Positions 1 through 9,192 of a DNA stretch of 64,000 nucleotides are shown here, in pieces. The notes below the pieces were generated by a model that saw nothing but the letters and a program-made list of their open reading frames with translations, made no database searches and was not told the DNA's origin. The DNA is from Betaproteobacteria bacterium (GTDB taxonomy: Bacteria > Pseudomonadota > Gammaproteobacteria > Burkholderiales > Usitatibacteraceae): assembly GCA_016711875.1 (NCBI GenBank), contig JADJSD010000006.1, forward strand, positions 186,001 through 250,000, read 5' to 3'. Made by a program: the position numbers and the translations under genes. Within the stretch, counting starts at the first letter, position 1. Every line of letters begins with the position of its first letter.

Positions 1-1
1 G

Positions 2-256
2 CTGGGCGCCGGCGCGACGCACGCGTGGGTGCACGTCTACCTGCCCGGCGCGGGCTGGGTGCCCTTCGATCCGACCAATTCCCTCTTCGGCGGCGCGAGT
101 CTCATCCGCGTGGCGGTGGCGCGAGATCCGTCCCAGGCGGCCCCGCTCACGGGATCGTGGTTCGGCGCCCCGGGCGACTTCCTCGGGCTGCACGTCGAGG
201 TGACGGTGAGGCGGCGCAAGGCCTTCTCGTCCCCGCAATCGCTTCCCGGCGCGTGA
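2..256 (+). CDS. Transglutaminase-like domain protein, C-terminal end (partial)
   Basis: The window opens inside this gene. The 84 visible residues contain HAWVHVYLPGAG followed by WVPFDPTN, the His-x-Trp and Asp-Pro-Thr-Asn signatures around the catalytic His and Asp of bacterial transglutaminase-like cysteine peptidases. The Cys part of the triad lies upstream of the window. The protein ends with a short basic tail (RRRK) and no further domain. The next gene starts 13 bp downstream on the same strand, so the two may be co-transcribed. The exact substrate is not predictable; members are often linked to A-type ATPase/DUF403 peptide-ligase operons, but the deciding neighbours are outside the window. 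Confidence 0.8.
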   Translation: MGAGATHAWVHVYLPGAGWVPFDPTNSLFGGASLIRVAVARDPSQAAPLTGSWFGAPGDFLGLHVEVTVRRRKAFSSPQSLPGA

Positions 257-269
257 GGGGCCGGCGGCC

Positions 270-1726
270 TTGACCCGCCTTGCCGACGCGGTCGCCTTCG
301 TCGACCTCGAGACCACGGGCACGACCGCCCTTCGCGACCGCGTGACGGAGGTGGCCATCGTGCGCGTGGTCGACGGCGAGGTGGTGGAGGAATGGTCCAC
401 GCTCGTCGATCCCGAGTGCCCCATCCCCGAGGACATCCAGGCGCTCACTGGCATCACGAACGACACGGTCCGCGGCGCGCCCACCTTCGCGCGCATCTCG
501 CGGGAAGTGCTCGAGCGCCTCGAAGGTCACCTCTTCGTCGCGCACAACGCGCGCTTCGACTACGGATTCCTCAAGAACGAGTTCGCGCGGATCGGGGTCG
601 CTTTCACGGCGGAGGTGCTGTGCACCGTGCGCCTGTCCCGAAGGCTCTATCCCGATGCCGTCGGCCACAGCCTCGATGCCCTCATCGAGCGGCACGGCCT
701 CGCGGACCCGGCAGACGAATCCGCGGACCCGGCCTCGCGCACGGGCCGCCACTCCGCGCTGGGGGACACGCGTGCCCTCGTGCGATTCCTGCGCGTCATC
801 GAGCGCGAGAAGAGCGGCGAGGAGATCGGCGCGGCCGTGCGGCGACTGCTCAAGATCCCGAGCCTGCCGCCCCAGCTCCCGGCCGAGGCGCTCGAGGGGC
901 TGCCGGACGGGGCGGGCGTCTACCGCTTCTTCGGCGTGAACGACCTGCCGCTCTACATCGGCAAGAGCGTCAACCTGAAGGAACGCGTGCGTTCGCACTT
1001 CTCGGCGGATTACCGCAACGCCAACGACATGCGCCTGTCCGCCGAGATCCGGCGGCTCGACTGGATCGAGACGGCGGGCGAACTGGGCGCGCTCCTGCTC
1101 GAATCGCGCCTCGTGAAGGAAGCAACGCCGCTGCACAACGCGCTGCTCCGGCGCCGGCGCACCACGTGCCTCGCGAGGCTGCCGTCGCTGCGCGAACCGC
1201 CGGAGATCGTGAAGTTCGACGAGGTGGACTGGGACGAGCGCGGGCCGGGTGCCGAGACCCTCTACGGCCCCTTCGGCTCGCCGCGCGGCGTGCGCGAGCT
1301 GCTCGAGGGGCTTGCCGGCGAGCACGGGCTTTGCTGGCGCCTGATGGGCTGGGAGAAGCGCGGCGGACCCTGCTTCGCGCGACAGGTGCGCAAGTGCCGG
1401 GGCGCCTGCATGGGCGAGGAAACCCCGAGGCGCATCACACGCGCCTGGCCACGGCCCTCGCGCCCTGGCGTCTCGCGGATTGGCCCTTCGACGGGCCGGT
1501 CGCGATCGTGGAGACCGACACCGCGCGCGGCATCGAGGAGGCGCACGTGGTGGACCGCTGGCGGCACCTGGGGACCGCGCGCGACGAGGACGAGGCCTTC
1601 TCGCTCGCCCGCACGCGGCGCCTGCCCGACTTCGATCCGGACATCTACAAGCTGCTGCGCAAGTGGTTCGAGGAGCATCCCGGGCGCGCACGACCCTTGC
1701 CCCGGCCCCCGGACGAATTCGCCTGA
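270..1726 (+). CDS. DnaQ-like 3'-5' exonuclease fused to UvrC/Cho-type GIY-YIG nuclease (frameshifted)
   Basis: Residues 8-180 are a DEDD exonuclease as in DNA polymerase III epsilon: VDLETTG (D12, E14), HNARFD (D97) and HSALGDTRAL (H161, D166). Residues about 210-290 are a GIY-YIG nuclease: GVYRFF, then LYIGKSVNLKERVRSHF. A Cys-containing region follows (PCFARQVRKCRGAC). This architecture is known in proteobacteria (often named 'exonuclease domain-containing protein' or Cho-like) and suggests a role in nucleotide excision or DNA processing. Near 1421 (ggaaacccc) the frame must slip by -1: the upstream frame runs into unrelated sequence, while the other frame continues with the conserved C-terminus (RLATALAPWRLADWPF... 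to PPDEFA). One missing base in the A/C run is the likely cause. TTG start at 270 is chosen because the exonuclease motif begins at residue 11. Confidence 0.85.
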
Positions 1727-1792
1727 TCCCGTTTGCCGCGGCTCCCCGCCGCCGGTAACCTGTCTCCACCCTGCCACCGCGTTCCCTCGACG

Positions 1793-2515
1793 ATGCCCGC
1801 CCCCCGCTCCTGTCCCGCCTGCAAGTCGCGCATGGAAAAGCTCACCCTGCAGCGCACGACCACGGGCGAGCTGATCCTCGACATCTGCTGGGACTGCCAC
1901 GCCATCTGGTTCGACCAGTTCGAGAGCACCTCGCTCGCCCCGAAGTCGGTGATCGAGCTCTTCCGCCTCATCCACGAACACCGGGACAAGCCCGCGCGGG
2001 CGCTCGCCGACGCGATGAGCTGCCCGTCCTGCGCCACGCGCCTCGTGTTCACGCAGGATCTCCAGAAGACCAACCGCATCAACTACCACCGCTGCCCGAA
2101 GGGCCACGGCCGGCTCACGACGTTCTTCCAGTTCCTGCGCGAGAAGCAGTTCGTGCGCACGCTCTCGCCGATCGAGGTCGAGCGGCTGCGCGCGACGGTG
2201 AGGCAGGTGCGGTGCTCGGGATGCGGTGCGCCGGTGGATCTCGGCAAGGACCCGGCCTGCGGCTACTGCCGCTCGCCCATTTCCATCCTCGATGCCGAGG
2301 CCGTCGAGAAGGCGCTCGCCGGGCTGTCGGAAACCGACCGGCGGCGCACGCGGCCTGAGCCGCACGAGATCAGCGCCGCCTTCGACGCGCTCATCGCCAC
2401 GCACCGCAAGCCGGAGAAAAAAAGCCCCTGGACGCGGGACATCTCGCCCATGCAGTCCTCCGCCGGCATCGCGGACCTCCTCGCCGAAGGCATCGCCGAC
2501 TTCCTCTTCAAGTGA
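1793..2515 (+). CDS. TFIIB-type zinc-ribbon protein
   Basis: A 240-residue cytoplasmic protein with three sets of zinc-knuckle cysteines: C7/C10 with C32/C35, C77/C80 with C101 and possibly H105, and C141/C144 with C156/C159. The first ribbon matches the zf-TFIIB family found in small bacterial proteins of unknown function; the third resembles a rubredoxin-like knuckle. The C-terminal 80 residues are helical and contain no recognisable domain. ATG 1793 is preferred over an upstream in-frame start at 1733 because the cysteine ribbon begins six residues after it and the extra N-terminus would be unconserved-looking. It ends 11 bp before the next gene on the same strand. Function unknown; a DNA- or RNA-binding or assembly role is only inference. 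Confidence 0.75.
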   Translation: MPAPRSCPACKSRMEKLTLQRTTTGELILDICWDCHAIWFDQFESTSLAPKSVIELFRLIHEHRDKPARALADAMSCPSCATRLVFTQDLQKTNRINYHRCPKGHGRLTTFFQFLREKQFVRTLSPIEVERLRATVRQVRCSGCGAPVDLGKDPACGYCRSPISILDAEAVEKALAGLSETDRRRTRPEPHEISAAFDALIATHRKPEKKSPWTRDISPMQSSAGIADLLAEGIADFLFK

Positions 2516-2526
2516 AAGCACCCGCC

Positions 2527-2964
2527 ATGAACCGCCACGCCCCGATCGTCCTCGCCGTGTTGTTCGCCTTGGCCGGATGCGAATTCGCGCCGGTGAAGCG
2601 CGAGCCGCCGCCCCTGCCTTTCACCGGCACCAAATGGATGCTCGTCACCGAACGCAAGCTCGAGCGTCCTCCGTACCTGGAGTTCGGCGACGGCGCGGTC
2701 ACCGGTTTCGGCGGCTGCAACCGCGTCATGGGCCGCTACGTGCAGGACGCGGTGGGCGCGGGGGCGATCGTGTTCTCCTCCATCGCTTCCGCGCGGATGA
2801 TGTGCGAGCCCGTGCTCATGACGATCGAGGACAGGATCCTCGCCGTGCTGCGTTCGTCGACGAGCGTGCACGTGAAGGCCAACACGATGCAGCTCGACGG
2901 ATCGGCGGGCACGCTGCGCTTCATCGCCGAAGGCACGGACCTCCCGCCGCTGCCGCCCAAGTGA
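2527..2964 (+). CDS. META-domain lipoprotein (HslJ-like)
   Basis: 145-residue exported lipoprotein. The N-terminus is a lipoprotein signal with lipobox LFALAGC (C18). The mature part begins with FTGTKWMLV, has GFGGCNRVMGRY, and later SARMMC, which are the hallmark blocks of the META domain (HslJ/META family: T.W.L near the start, G.GGCN, and T.M.C). Such proteins sit in the envelope and have been tied to heat shock or novobiocin resistance in E. coli (HslJ), but the biochemical role is not established. The gene follows the zinc-ribbon gene by 11 bp, so may be co-transcribed, and ends in a strong stem-loop at 2965-2988. Confidence 0.8.
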   Translation: MNRHAPIVLAVLFALAGCEFAPVKREPPPLPFTGTKWMLVTERKLERPPYLEFGDGAVTGFGGCNRVMGRYVQDAVGAGAIVFSSIASARMMCEPVLMTIEDRILAVLRSSTSVHVKANTMQLDGSAGTLRFIAEGTDLPPLPPK

Positions 2965-2988
2965 AACGGCCGACGCAAGTCGGCCGTT
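2965..2988. terminator. Perfect 10-bp stem-loop between convergent genes
   Basis: aacggccgac, loop gcaa, gtcggccgtt: a perfect 10-bp stem with a stable GNRA tetraloop, starting in the base after the stop codon of the META lipoprotein. It lies between two convergent genes (stop codons at 2964 and 3013) and its arms begin with AA and end with TT, so it probably serves as a bidirectional terminator, although the U-tract is short. Confidence 0.65.
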
Positions 2989-3012
2989 CGGCATGCCGCG
3001 GAACCTGAGCCG

Positions 3013-3854
3013 CTAGCGCGGGACGATGCGCCCGTTCTCGACGCGAACGCGGTCGCCCGATCGCCAGGACGGCTGCTGGTCGAAGCGGACGGTCCGGTGG
3101 GTGCCGTCCTCCAGGCGCACGCGCACTTCCCAGTGCGAGGTCGTGTTCCTGTTCTTCTCGATTTCGTTGCCGGCGAGCGCGCCGCCGAGGGCGCCGACCA
3201 CGGTGGCTGCCGTGTTGCCGCGACCCGACCCCACCTGGTGGCCGAGCACGCCGCCCAGGATGCCGCCGACGACCGCGCCGGCGCCGCTGCCTTCGCCCTT
3301 CTTCTCGATGGCCTGCACCGAGCTCACCGTGCCGCAGTCGTAGCAAGGCGGCGGGGCGGGAGGCGCCGGCGGGGGCGCGGGCGGGGCGGACTGGGGCTGC
3401 GGAGCCGAAGCGTAGCTCGGCGTCGACGGTCCGGGTGAGGGGTAGGCGGACCTGGGCGCCGGTGCCGGCGCGGGCGCCGGCGTGGGCTTGGCGACCGGCT
3501 TGGGAGCGGGCTTGGGCGCAGGCGCGGGAGCCGGCGAGGGGGCCGGGGCCGGTACGAGGGCGGGCGCGGGTTCGGGCGCCGGCGTCGGAGCGGGTGCGGG
3601 CGGCGGCGGTGAGGGCTCCGCCGGGGCCGGCGCGGGGCCGGGGCCTGGACGGGTGCCTGGGCGACCGGGGCAGGAACCGGTGCGGGGGCCGGCGCAGCGG
3701 CGGAAGGCGAGGGCGTGGCCCCACCGGCCGGCAGCCATCCCATCACGGAAGCCGTGCCGGCGGCGGCGAAGACGACGACGGCGATGGCCGCCACGATGAT
3801 CGCCGGATGGGCGCGGGAGCGGGGCACTTCGCCGCTCGGGTTCGGGGTGTTCAT
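3013..3854 (-). CDS. Membrane-anchored Pro/Ala-rich glycine-zipper protein (frameshifted)
   Basis: N-terminus (from ATG 3854, RBS AGGAG nine bases upstream): a short polar stretch, one transmembrane helix (AIIVAAIAVVVFAAAGTAS), then a long Pro/Ala low-complexity linker. The C-terminal half contains CYDCGTVSSVQAIEKKGEG followed by a glycine-zipper pair, GAGAVVGGILGGVLGHQVGSG and GNTAATVVGALGGALAGNEIEKN (the 17 kDa surface antigen/SlyB-type 2TM fold), and a basic beta-rich end. The anchor and the zipper are in different frames; the shift maps close to 3634, inside a G/C run in the linker (one base missing). The intact protein would be about 280 residues. Glycine-zipper proteins of this kind are envelope proteins; no enzymatic role is indicated. 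Confidence 0.75.
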
Positions 3855-3874
3855 GGAGTGTTCTCCTGGTCTTG

Positions 3875-3894
3875 TCGCGGCCTCGGGGCCGCGA
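3875..3894. other. Stem-loop in the kup / glycine-zipper gap
   Basis: tcgcggcc, loop tcgg, ggccgcga: a perfect 8-bp stem with a UUCG-like tetraloop, located between the kup stop codon and the start of the downstream minus-strand gene. No U-tract follows, so it may be a weak terminator for kup or a leader hairpin for the glycine-zipper gene. Confidence 0.4.
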
Positions 3895-3962
3895 TTCTCA
3901 CGAGTAGGATAACGCGCCGGGGGGGCCGCGCGTTGACCCGGCTTCGCGGGACGCGGCGGGCG

Positions 3963-5882
3963 TCAGATCTCCACGTGCGTGCCCAGCTCCACCACGCGGT
4001 TGATGGGAATGTTGAAGAAATCGGTCGCGCGCGTCGCGTTGCGGCTCATCCACGCGAAGAGCTTGTCGCGCCAGCGCGCCATGCCCGGCCGGTCGCCCGC
4101 GACCACGGTCTCGTGCGAAAGAAAGAACGAGGTGTCCATCGGGTCGAAGGCGAGGCCATAGCGCAGCGCGCACGAATCGAGCACCTGCACGATGTCGGGC
4201 TGTTCCTTGAAGCCGTACCACGCCTCCGCGGTCCAGAAGCCGTCGGCCAGGCGCTTCAACTGCACGCGGTCCTCGACCGGCACCACGGGCAAGTCGTGCG
4301 TCACGATCGTGAGGAACACGACGCGCTCGTGCAGCACCTTGTTGTGCTTGAGGTTGTGCAGCAGCGCCAGGGGGACGGTCTCGAGCGTGCCCGTCATGAA
4401 GATCGCCGTGCCGGAGACGCGATCGGGCGGCATGGCCGTGAGCGCACTCACGAAGTCCTCGAGCGGGATGCCGTGTTCGGCGAGCCTGCGCGAAAGCAGG
4501 GTGCGGCCGCGCTTCCACGTGACCATCACGGTGAAGATCGCCGCGCCGATCACGAGCGGGAACCAGCCGCCCGAGAGGAACTTGGCCGCGTTGGAGGCGA
4601 AGAAGGCGAGGTCCACCGCCAGCATCGAGCCGATGAGCCCGAAGGTGGCGAGCGGCGACCACTTCCACAGGCGGTGCGCGACCACCATCGCGAGCACGCA
4701 CTCGATCACCATGGTCGCGGCCACCGCGATGCCGTAGGCGTTCGCGAGGTGATCGGAGGTGCGAAAGCCCACCACCAGAAGTACCACCGCCGCGAAGAGC
4801 GTCCAGTTCACGAAGGGCACGTAGATCTGCCCGATCTCGCGCGAGGAGGTGTGCGTGATGGCGAGGCGCGGGATGTAGCCCAGGAGGATCCCCTGGCGCG
4901 TCATCGAGAAGGCGCCGGTGATGACAGCCTGCGAGGCGATGACGGCCGCCGCGGTGGCGAGCGCGACCATCGGCAGCACGCCCCACTCCGGGAGCATCAG
5001 GTAGAACGGGTTCTTCACCGCGGCGGGATTGGCGAGCACGAACGCGCCCTGCCCGAAGTAGTTGAGCAGCAGCGCCGGCATCACCAGGCCGAACCAGGCG
5101 AGGCGGATCGGCCGTCGCCCGAAATGCCCCATGTCGGCATAGAGCGCCTCGCCGCCGGTGAGCGCGAGGAACACCGCGCCCAGAACGAGGAAGCCCAGGA
5201 GCGGGTTGGCGACGAGAAACGCGACGGCATGGTGCGGGCTCGCGGCGGCGAGGATCGCCGGGTTCTGCGCGATGCGCCACACGCCGATGGTGCCGAGCGC
5301 GAGGAACCACAGCACCATCACGGGCCCGAAGAGGATGCCCACGGTCGCGGTGCCCTTGCGCTGGATGAAGAACAGGAGCGCGAGGATCGCGATCGCCGTG
5401 GGCACGGCCGCATGGCCGAACACGGGTGTCGCGATGGCGAGCCCCTCGACCGCCGAGAGCACCGTGATCGCCGGCGTGATCATGCTGTCGCCGTAGAACA
5501 TGGCCGCGCCGAAGATGCCGATCATGATCACGAACCAGCGCTGCCGGGGCTTGCCCTGCAGCCCGCGAAGAGCGAGGGCGAGGAGCGCGAGGATGCCGCC
5601 TTCGCCGCTGTTGTCGGCGCGCATCATCACGAAGAGGTACTTGAACGCGATCACCCACGCCATGGACCAGGTGATGAGCGAGAGCAGGCCCTTCACGTTC
5701 TCGGGCGTGGGGGCGATGCCGTGTTCGGCGCTGAAGCACTCCTTGAACGCGTAGAGCGGGCTCGTGCCGATGTCGCCGAACACCACGCCGAGGGCACCGA
5801 CGGCCATCGCGGCGAGGGCCCGGCGGGAGGCCGGGTCCGGGTGAAGCGGCGAAACGGCACTGCTCAAGTCGCGCTCCGGCAC
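3963..5882 (-). CDS. kup: KUP-family low-affinity potassium uptake protein
   Basis: 639 residues, the usual length of proteobacterial Kup (about 620-650). The N-terminal signature is clear: ALGVVFGDIGTSPLYAFKE at residues 31-49, then the conserved EGGILALLAL, GAAMFYGDSMITPAI and GGEALYADMGHFG blocks. About twelve transmembrane helices occupy residues 25-450, followed by the soluble C-terminal domain typical of the family. It imports K+ with protons across the inner membrane. GTG start at 5882; the reading frame is open upstream but conservation starts a few residues later. The gene is monocistronic or precedes the glycine-zipper gene on the same strand (108-bp gap). Nothing unusual in the sequence. 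Confidence 0.97.
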   Translation of the reverse strand: MPERDLSSAVSPLHPDPASRRALAAMAVGALGVVFGDIGTSPLYAFKECFSAEHGIAPTPENVKGLLSLITWSMAWVIAFKYLFVMMRADNSGEGGILALLALALRGLQGKPRQRWFVIMIGIFGAAMFYGDSMITPAITVLSAVEGLAIATPVFGHAAVPTAIAILALLFFIQRKGTATVGILFGPVMVLWFLALGTIGVWRIAQNPAILAAASPHHAVAFLVANPLLGFLVLGAVFLALTGGEALYADMGHFGRRPIRLAWFGLVMPALLLNYFGQGAFVLANPAAVKNPFYLMLPEWGVLPMVALATAAAVIASQAVITGAFSMTRQGILLGYIPRLAITHTSSREIGQIYVPFVNWTLFAAVVLLVVGFRTSDHLANAYGIAVAATMVIECVLAMVVAHRLWKWSPLATFGLIGSMLAVDLAFFASNAAKFLSGGWFPLVIGAAIFTVMVTWKRGRTLLSRRLAEHGIPLEDFVSALTAMPPDRVSGTAIFMTGTLETVPLALLHNLKHNKVLHERVVFLTIVTHDLPVVPVEDRVQLKRLADGFWTAEAWYGFKEQPDIVQVLDSCALRYGLAFDPMDTSFFLSHETVVAGDRPGMARWRDKLFAWMSRNATRATDFFNIPINRVVELGTHVEI

Positions 5883-6067
5883 CGGACGGGAAACCCGGTG
5901 CGAGTGGGGGGCGACTATACGCTCTCATGCTGCACCGCACAACCCGGGGAGGGATCCGCGAGGCCGGCCTGCATTTCATCCTGCCGGCGGCGTATTCCGT
6001 CGCGGGCCGCTTGCCTTGGGCCGGCCCCGGCGGCTACGCTGCGCGCACACTCCAAGTCCATGAAGAA

Positions 6068-8281
6068 ATGATGAAAATCGGAGCGGTGGGCGCGGTCCTC
6101 CTGGCGATCCTGGCAGGGCCGGCGGCGGCCATCGAGGTGCTGCGCCTCGCCCCGGGGGATTCGATCACCCTGGACGGCGACCTGTCGGACGCCGCCTGGT
6201 CCCGGGCGAAGCCCCACGACGAGTTCTTCGAGGTCTCCCCGCGCGAGAAGGTGGCGGCGGGCGTTCGCACCGAGGCGCGCTTCGCGTACGACGCGCACGC
6301 GCTGTACGCGGCCATCCGGGCCCACGATCCCGATCCCGGGCAGATCCGCGCGCCTTTCGCCCGGCGCGACAACGTCTTCGCCGACCAGGACATGGTCGTG
6401 CTTTTCGTCGATCCCCTGGGCACGCGCAAGTTCGCGCATTTCGTGCGGGCGAACCCGCGCGGGGTGATCGCGGACGGGCTCTACAACGAGGACACCGGCA
6501 ACGAGGATTTCTCGCCCGATTTCGAGGTGGAGGTCGCCACCGGCCGATTCGAGGGAGGCTGGACCGCGGAGTTCCGGATCCCGTTCTCGTCGCTTCGCTA
6601 CACGGACCCGCCGAGTGCCGTGTGGAGCATCCTCGTCTTCCGCAACTACCCGCGCGAGCAGCGCTTCCGCATCGCCTCGAGCCCGCTGCCGCGCGACTCG
6701 AACTGCTTCCTGTGCCTGAACCTGCCGCTCACCGGCCTCGACGACCTGCCTTCCACCCGTCACCTGGCCGTCACGCCGCAACTCACCGTGCGGGGCACGC
6801 GCGATCGCGGGCCCGAGGGGCGTTCAAGCGACGGCGAAGTCGTGCCCGGCGTGGACGTGAAGTGGCGTCCGCGCGCGGACATCGTCGTGGACGCGACGGT
6901 CAACCCCGATTTCTCGCAGGTCGAGCTCGATACGCCGCAGCTCGCCGGCAACACGCAGTTCGCGCTCTTCTACAACGAGAAGCGGCCCTTCTTCCTCGAG
7001 GGCGCGGACATCCTGCAGGGGCCGCAGAACGCCATCTACACGCGCACGGTCACCGATCCGGCCTGGGGCGCGCGTCTCACGCAGCGAAGCGAGGGGCTCG
7101 ACTACACGGTGCTCACGGCGAAGGACGACGGCGGTGGCCTCGTGCTCCAGCCCGGGCCCCTGGGCACCGGGTTCATCGCGCAGGACCGCAAGTCGCTCGC
7201 GACATCCGGACGACTGCGCTGGCAGGCCGGTGGCGGGACGACGGTCGGGCTGGTGGCGACGGACCGCTCCTACGAGGGCGGGGGCGCCAACCGGGTCTTC
7301 GGTCCCGACGTGACGTGGTTCCCGACGAACGATCACCGCCTGCGTGCCCAGTACCTGGAATCGGCGACCACGACGGCGCCGGACAGCCTCGCCAAGGGGC
7401 CGCGGGTGAGCGACCACGCGGCGCGGGCGGACTGGAGCTTCAGCGGCAAGCTCTGGCGCCAGCTCCTCGCGGTCGAGGACGTGGGCTCGGGCTTTCGCGC
7501 CGACAACGGCTTTTTCGGCCAGAACGGCTACCGCACCCTCTACAGCGAGACGCAACGCCGCTTTCTCGACGCCGGGCCCTTCAACGAAGTCTCGCCCTAC
7601 CTCAATGCCGAGTACAAGACCGACCGCGACGGCAAGGTGATCTACCAGCAGAACAACCTGGGCGTGCTCTTCGGCCTGCCGCGAGCGACGAACGTCTACC
7701 TCGAGGTCCGCCCCAACAACCTCGTGGCGGTGCGAGAGGGCGGGGGCCTGCGCAAACGCGACCAGTATTACCTGCAGGTCGAGAGCAACCCCAGCGGCTG
7801 GTTCTCGAAGCTCTACTCGGAGGTGGCTTTCGGCGACCGCGTGGACGTCGCCAGCAACCGCATCGGCAAGGGTGTCTACGCGATGCTCATGGCGAACCTT
7901 CGCCCGCACCCGCGCGCGGAGCTCGAGTACCGCATCGACAACGATTTCATCGACAGCCGCGAGGCCGTGGAAGGTTCGAAGCGCATTCTCGCCCAGCGGG
8001 CCCAGCAGGTGCTCGCGATCTGGCATTTCACCGCGCGCGACAGCGTGCGCACGATCTGGCAGGCGAACTGGGTGCGGCGCGCGCCGTCGCTGTGGGAGGA
8101 GGCGGTGTCCTCGCGCGAGAGCTCGGACACGCTTTCGCTCGTGTACGGGCACCGCCGGGGCATCGGATTCACGGTCTACGTGGGGGCGACGATGGGGCGC
8201 TCGCTCGATGCCGACGCCGGCGCGAAGCGGCGCCAGGGCGAGGTGTTCGTGAAGGGCGCGTGGACCTTCGACGTGCTCTAG
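6068..8281 (+). CDS. DUF5916 outer-membrane protein with CBM9-like N-terminal domain
   Basis: About 737 residues with a signal peptide (MKIGAVGAVLLAILAGPAAA). Residues about 22-210 look like a carbohydrate-binding family 9-like domain (ITLDGDLSDAAWSRAK, FADQDMVVLFVDPLGTRKF, WTAEFRIPFSSLRY). The rest matches DUF5916: VDATVNPDFSQVELDTPQ, FALFYNEKRPFFLEGADI and many alternating aromatic beta strands expected of an outer-membrane barrel; it ends in a hydrophobic/aromatic strand (AWTFDVL). Function is unknown; a role in binding or import of a saccharide or polymer is inferred from the CBM9-like part. Two adjacent ATG codons (6068, 6071) fit the signal peptide. The stop codon is one base from the convergent hemolysin-III gene. 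Confidence 0.85.
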   Translation: MMKIGAVGAVLLAILAGPAAAIEVLRLAPGDSITLDGDLSDAAWSRAKPHDEFFEVSPREKVAAGVRTEARFAYDAHALYAAIRAHDPDPGQIRAPFARRDNVFADQDMVVLFVDPLGTRKFAHFVRANPRGVIADGLYNEDTGNEDFSPDFEVEVATGRFEGGWTAEFRIPFSSLRYTDPPSAVWSILVFRNYPREQRFRIASSPLPRDSNCFLCLNLPLTGLDDLPSTRHLAVTPQLTVRGTRDRGPEGRSSDGEVVPGVDVKWRPRADIVVDATVNPDFSQVELDTPQLAGNTQFALFYNEKRPFFLEGADILQGPQNAIYTRTVTDPAWGARLTQRSEGLDYTVLTAKDDGGGLVLQPGPLGTGFIAQDRKSLATSGRLRWQAGGGTTVGLVATDRSYEGGGANRVFGPDVTWFPTNDHRLRAQYLESATTTAPDSLAKGPRVSDHAARADWSFSGKLWRQLLAVEDVGSGFRADNGFFGQNGYRTLYSETQRRFLDAGPFNEVSPYLNAEYKTDRDGKVIYQQNNLGVLFGLPRATNVYLEVRPNNLVAVREGGGLRKRDQYYLQVESNPSGWFSKLYSEVAFGDRVDVASNRIGKGVYAMLMANLRPHPRAELEYRIDNDFIDSREAVEGSKRILAQRAQQVLAIWHFTARDSVRTIWQANWVRRAPSLWEEAVSSRESSDTLSLVYGHRRGIGFTVYVGATMGRSLDADAGAKRRQGEVFVKGAWTFDVL

Positions 8282-8282
8282 G

Positions 8283-8900
8283 TCAGGCGATGAAGCGGAC
8301 GATGGCGGCGTAGTGGACGGCGCTGCCGCCCATCACGAAGAGGTGCCAGATGCCGTGGAAGTGGCGCACCTTCTTGTCGTAGACATAGAAGACGATGCCG
8401 ACCGTGTAGATGACGCCCCCCGCGGCCACCCAGGCGAGTCCCGCCCAGCCGAGCGATTCGACGAGCGGCACGACGGCCCCGATCGCCGACCACCCCATCA
8501 CGAGGTAGATCACCAGCGAGGGAACCCGCGCGCCGCGGGCGAAGAGCAGTTCCTGGGCGATGCCGACGACCGCGAGTCCCCACACCAGCCCGAAGAGCGC
8601 CCAGCCCCAGGGGCCGTTCAGGGTAACCAGCGCGAAAGGCGTGTACGTGCCCGCGATGAGCAGGTAGATGGCCGCATGGTCGATCTTGCGGAACACCGCC
8701 TTCATCCGCCCCCGCGTCGAGTGGTAGAGCGTGGAGGCGGAATACAGGAGGACGAGGGAGGCGCCGTAGACCGCGAACGCGGTGATGCGCCAGGGGTCGC
8801 CTTTCAGCGAGGCGAGGACGACGAGGACGGCCGCGCCGGCGGTCGCGAGGAGCGCGCCGCCCAGGTGCGTGTAGCCGTTGAAGCGTTCGCCCGGATACAT
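8283..8900 (-). CDS. trhA: Hemolysin III / TrhA family membrane protein
   Basis: Seven-helix membrane protein of the PAQR/HlyIII superfamily (about 205 residues, the normal size). Motifs seen: ERFNGYTHL near the start, SASTLYHS (the conserved S..YH metal ligand), KIDHAAIYLLIAGTYTPF and GIWHLFVMGGSAVHY, which hold the family's histidine/aspartate zinc ligands. In E. coli TrhA (YqfA) homeostasis of membrane energetics/lipids has been proposed; hemolysis is not a safe inference. ATG 8900 (MYPGERFNGYTH) matches the usual start; an upstream ATG at 8915 would add five residues. The gene ends convergently with the DUF5916 gene. Confidence 0.9.
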   Translation of the reverse strand: MYPGERFNGYTHLGGALLATAGAAVLVVLASLKGDPWRITAFAVYGASLVLLYSASTLYHSTRGRMKAVFRKIDHAAIYLLIAGTYTPFALVTLNGPWGWALFGLVWGLAVVGIAQELLFARGARVPSLVIYLVMGWSAIGAVVPLVESLGWAGLAWVAAGGVIYTVGIVFYVYDKKVRHFHGIWHLFVMGGSAVHYAAIVRFIA

Positions 8901-8933
8901 CCCGCATTGTCTCATGCGGGCGGTTCCGGCCCG

Positions 8934-9092
8934 TCAGGTCGGGGGAGCCTCGGGCTCGCCGGGCGGCGCCTCGCCGGGGGCGCCTTCGCTCCCCTGCTTG
9001 GCTTCGCGTTTCTTCTGCAGTTTCTCTTCCTTCTTCTGCTTCTTCTCGAGCTCGCGCTTGCGTTTTTCGAATGCGTAGTTGGGTTTGGCCAA
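8934..9092 (-). CDS. Small Lys/Glu-rich protein (52 aa)
   Basis: TTG start at 9092 with GAGGA eight bases upstream gives a 52-residue protein: AKPNYAFEKRKRELEKKQKKEEKL, a highly charged continuous helix, then a Gly/Pro/Ala/Glu tail. The 'KPNYAFEKRQRELAKKKKKEEK' pattern recurs in small unannotated betaproteobacterial proteins, which supports a real gene and this start. It is too basic and simple for a functional call; binding to nucleic acid or ribosomes would be a guess. It lies in the gap between the hemolysin-III and epimerase genes, all on the minus strand. Confidence 0.6.
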   Translation of the reverse strand: MAKPNYAFEKRKRELEKKQKKEEKLQKKREAKQGSEGAPGEAPPGEPEAPPT

Positions 9093-9192
9093 GGGTTTTC
9101 GTCCTCTTCGGGAGTCGGTGGCGGCCCGATTCTGGCACGGACGGGGGGGCGACGCTTGCGCGCGCTCAAATAAACCGCCGGTCCCGGACCCC

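Noticed and set aside
1413..1430. Programmed -1 frameshift site in the exonuclease/GIY-YIG gene
   Set aside because: No X XXY YYZ heptamer of the usual type and no evident downstream pseudoknot; four other genes show similar indels, which favours sequence error.
3435..6071. An 878-residue plus-strand open frame over the glycine-zipper and kup genes
   Set aside because: Shadow of the kup coding strand; the minus strand encodes the complete Kup signature.
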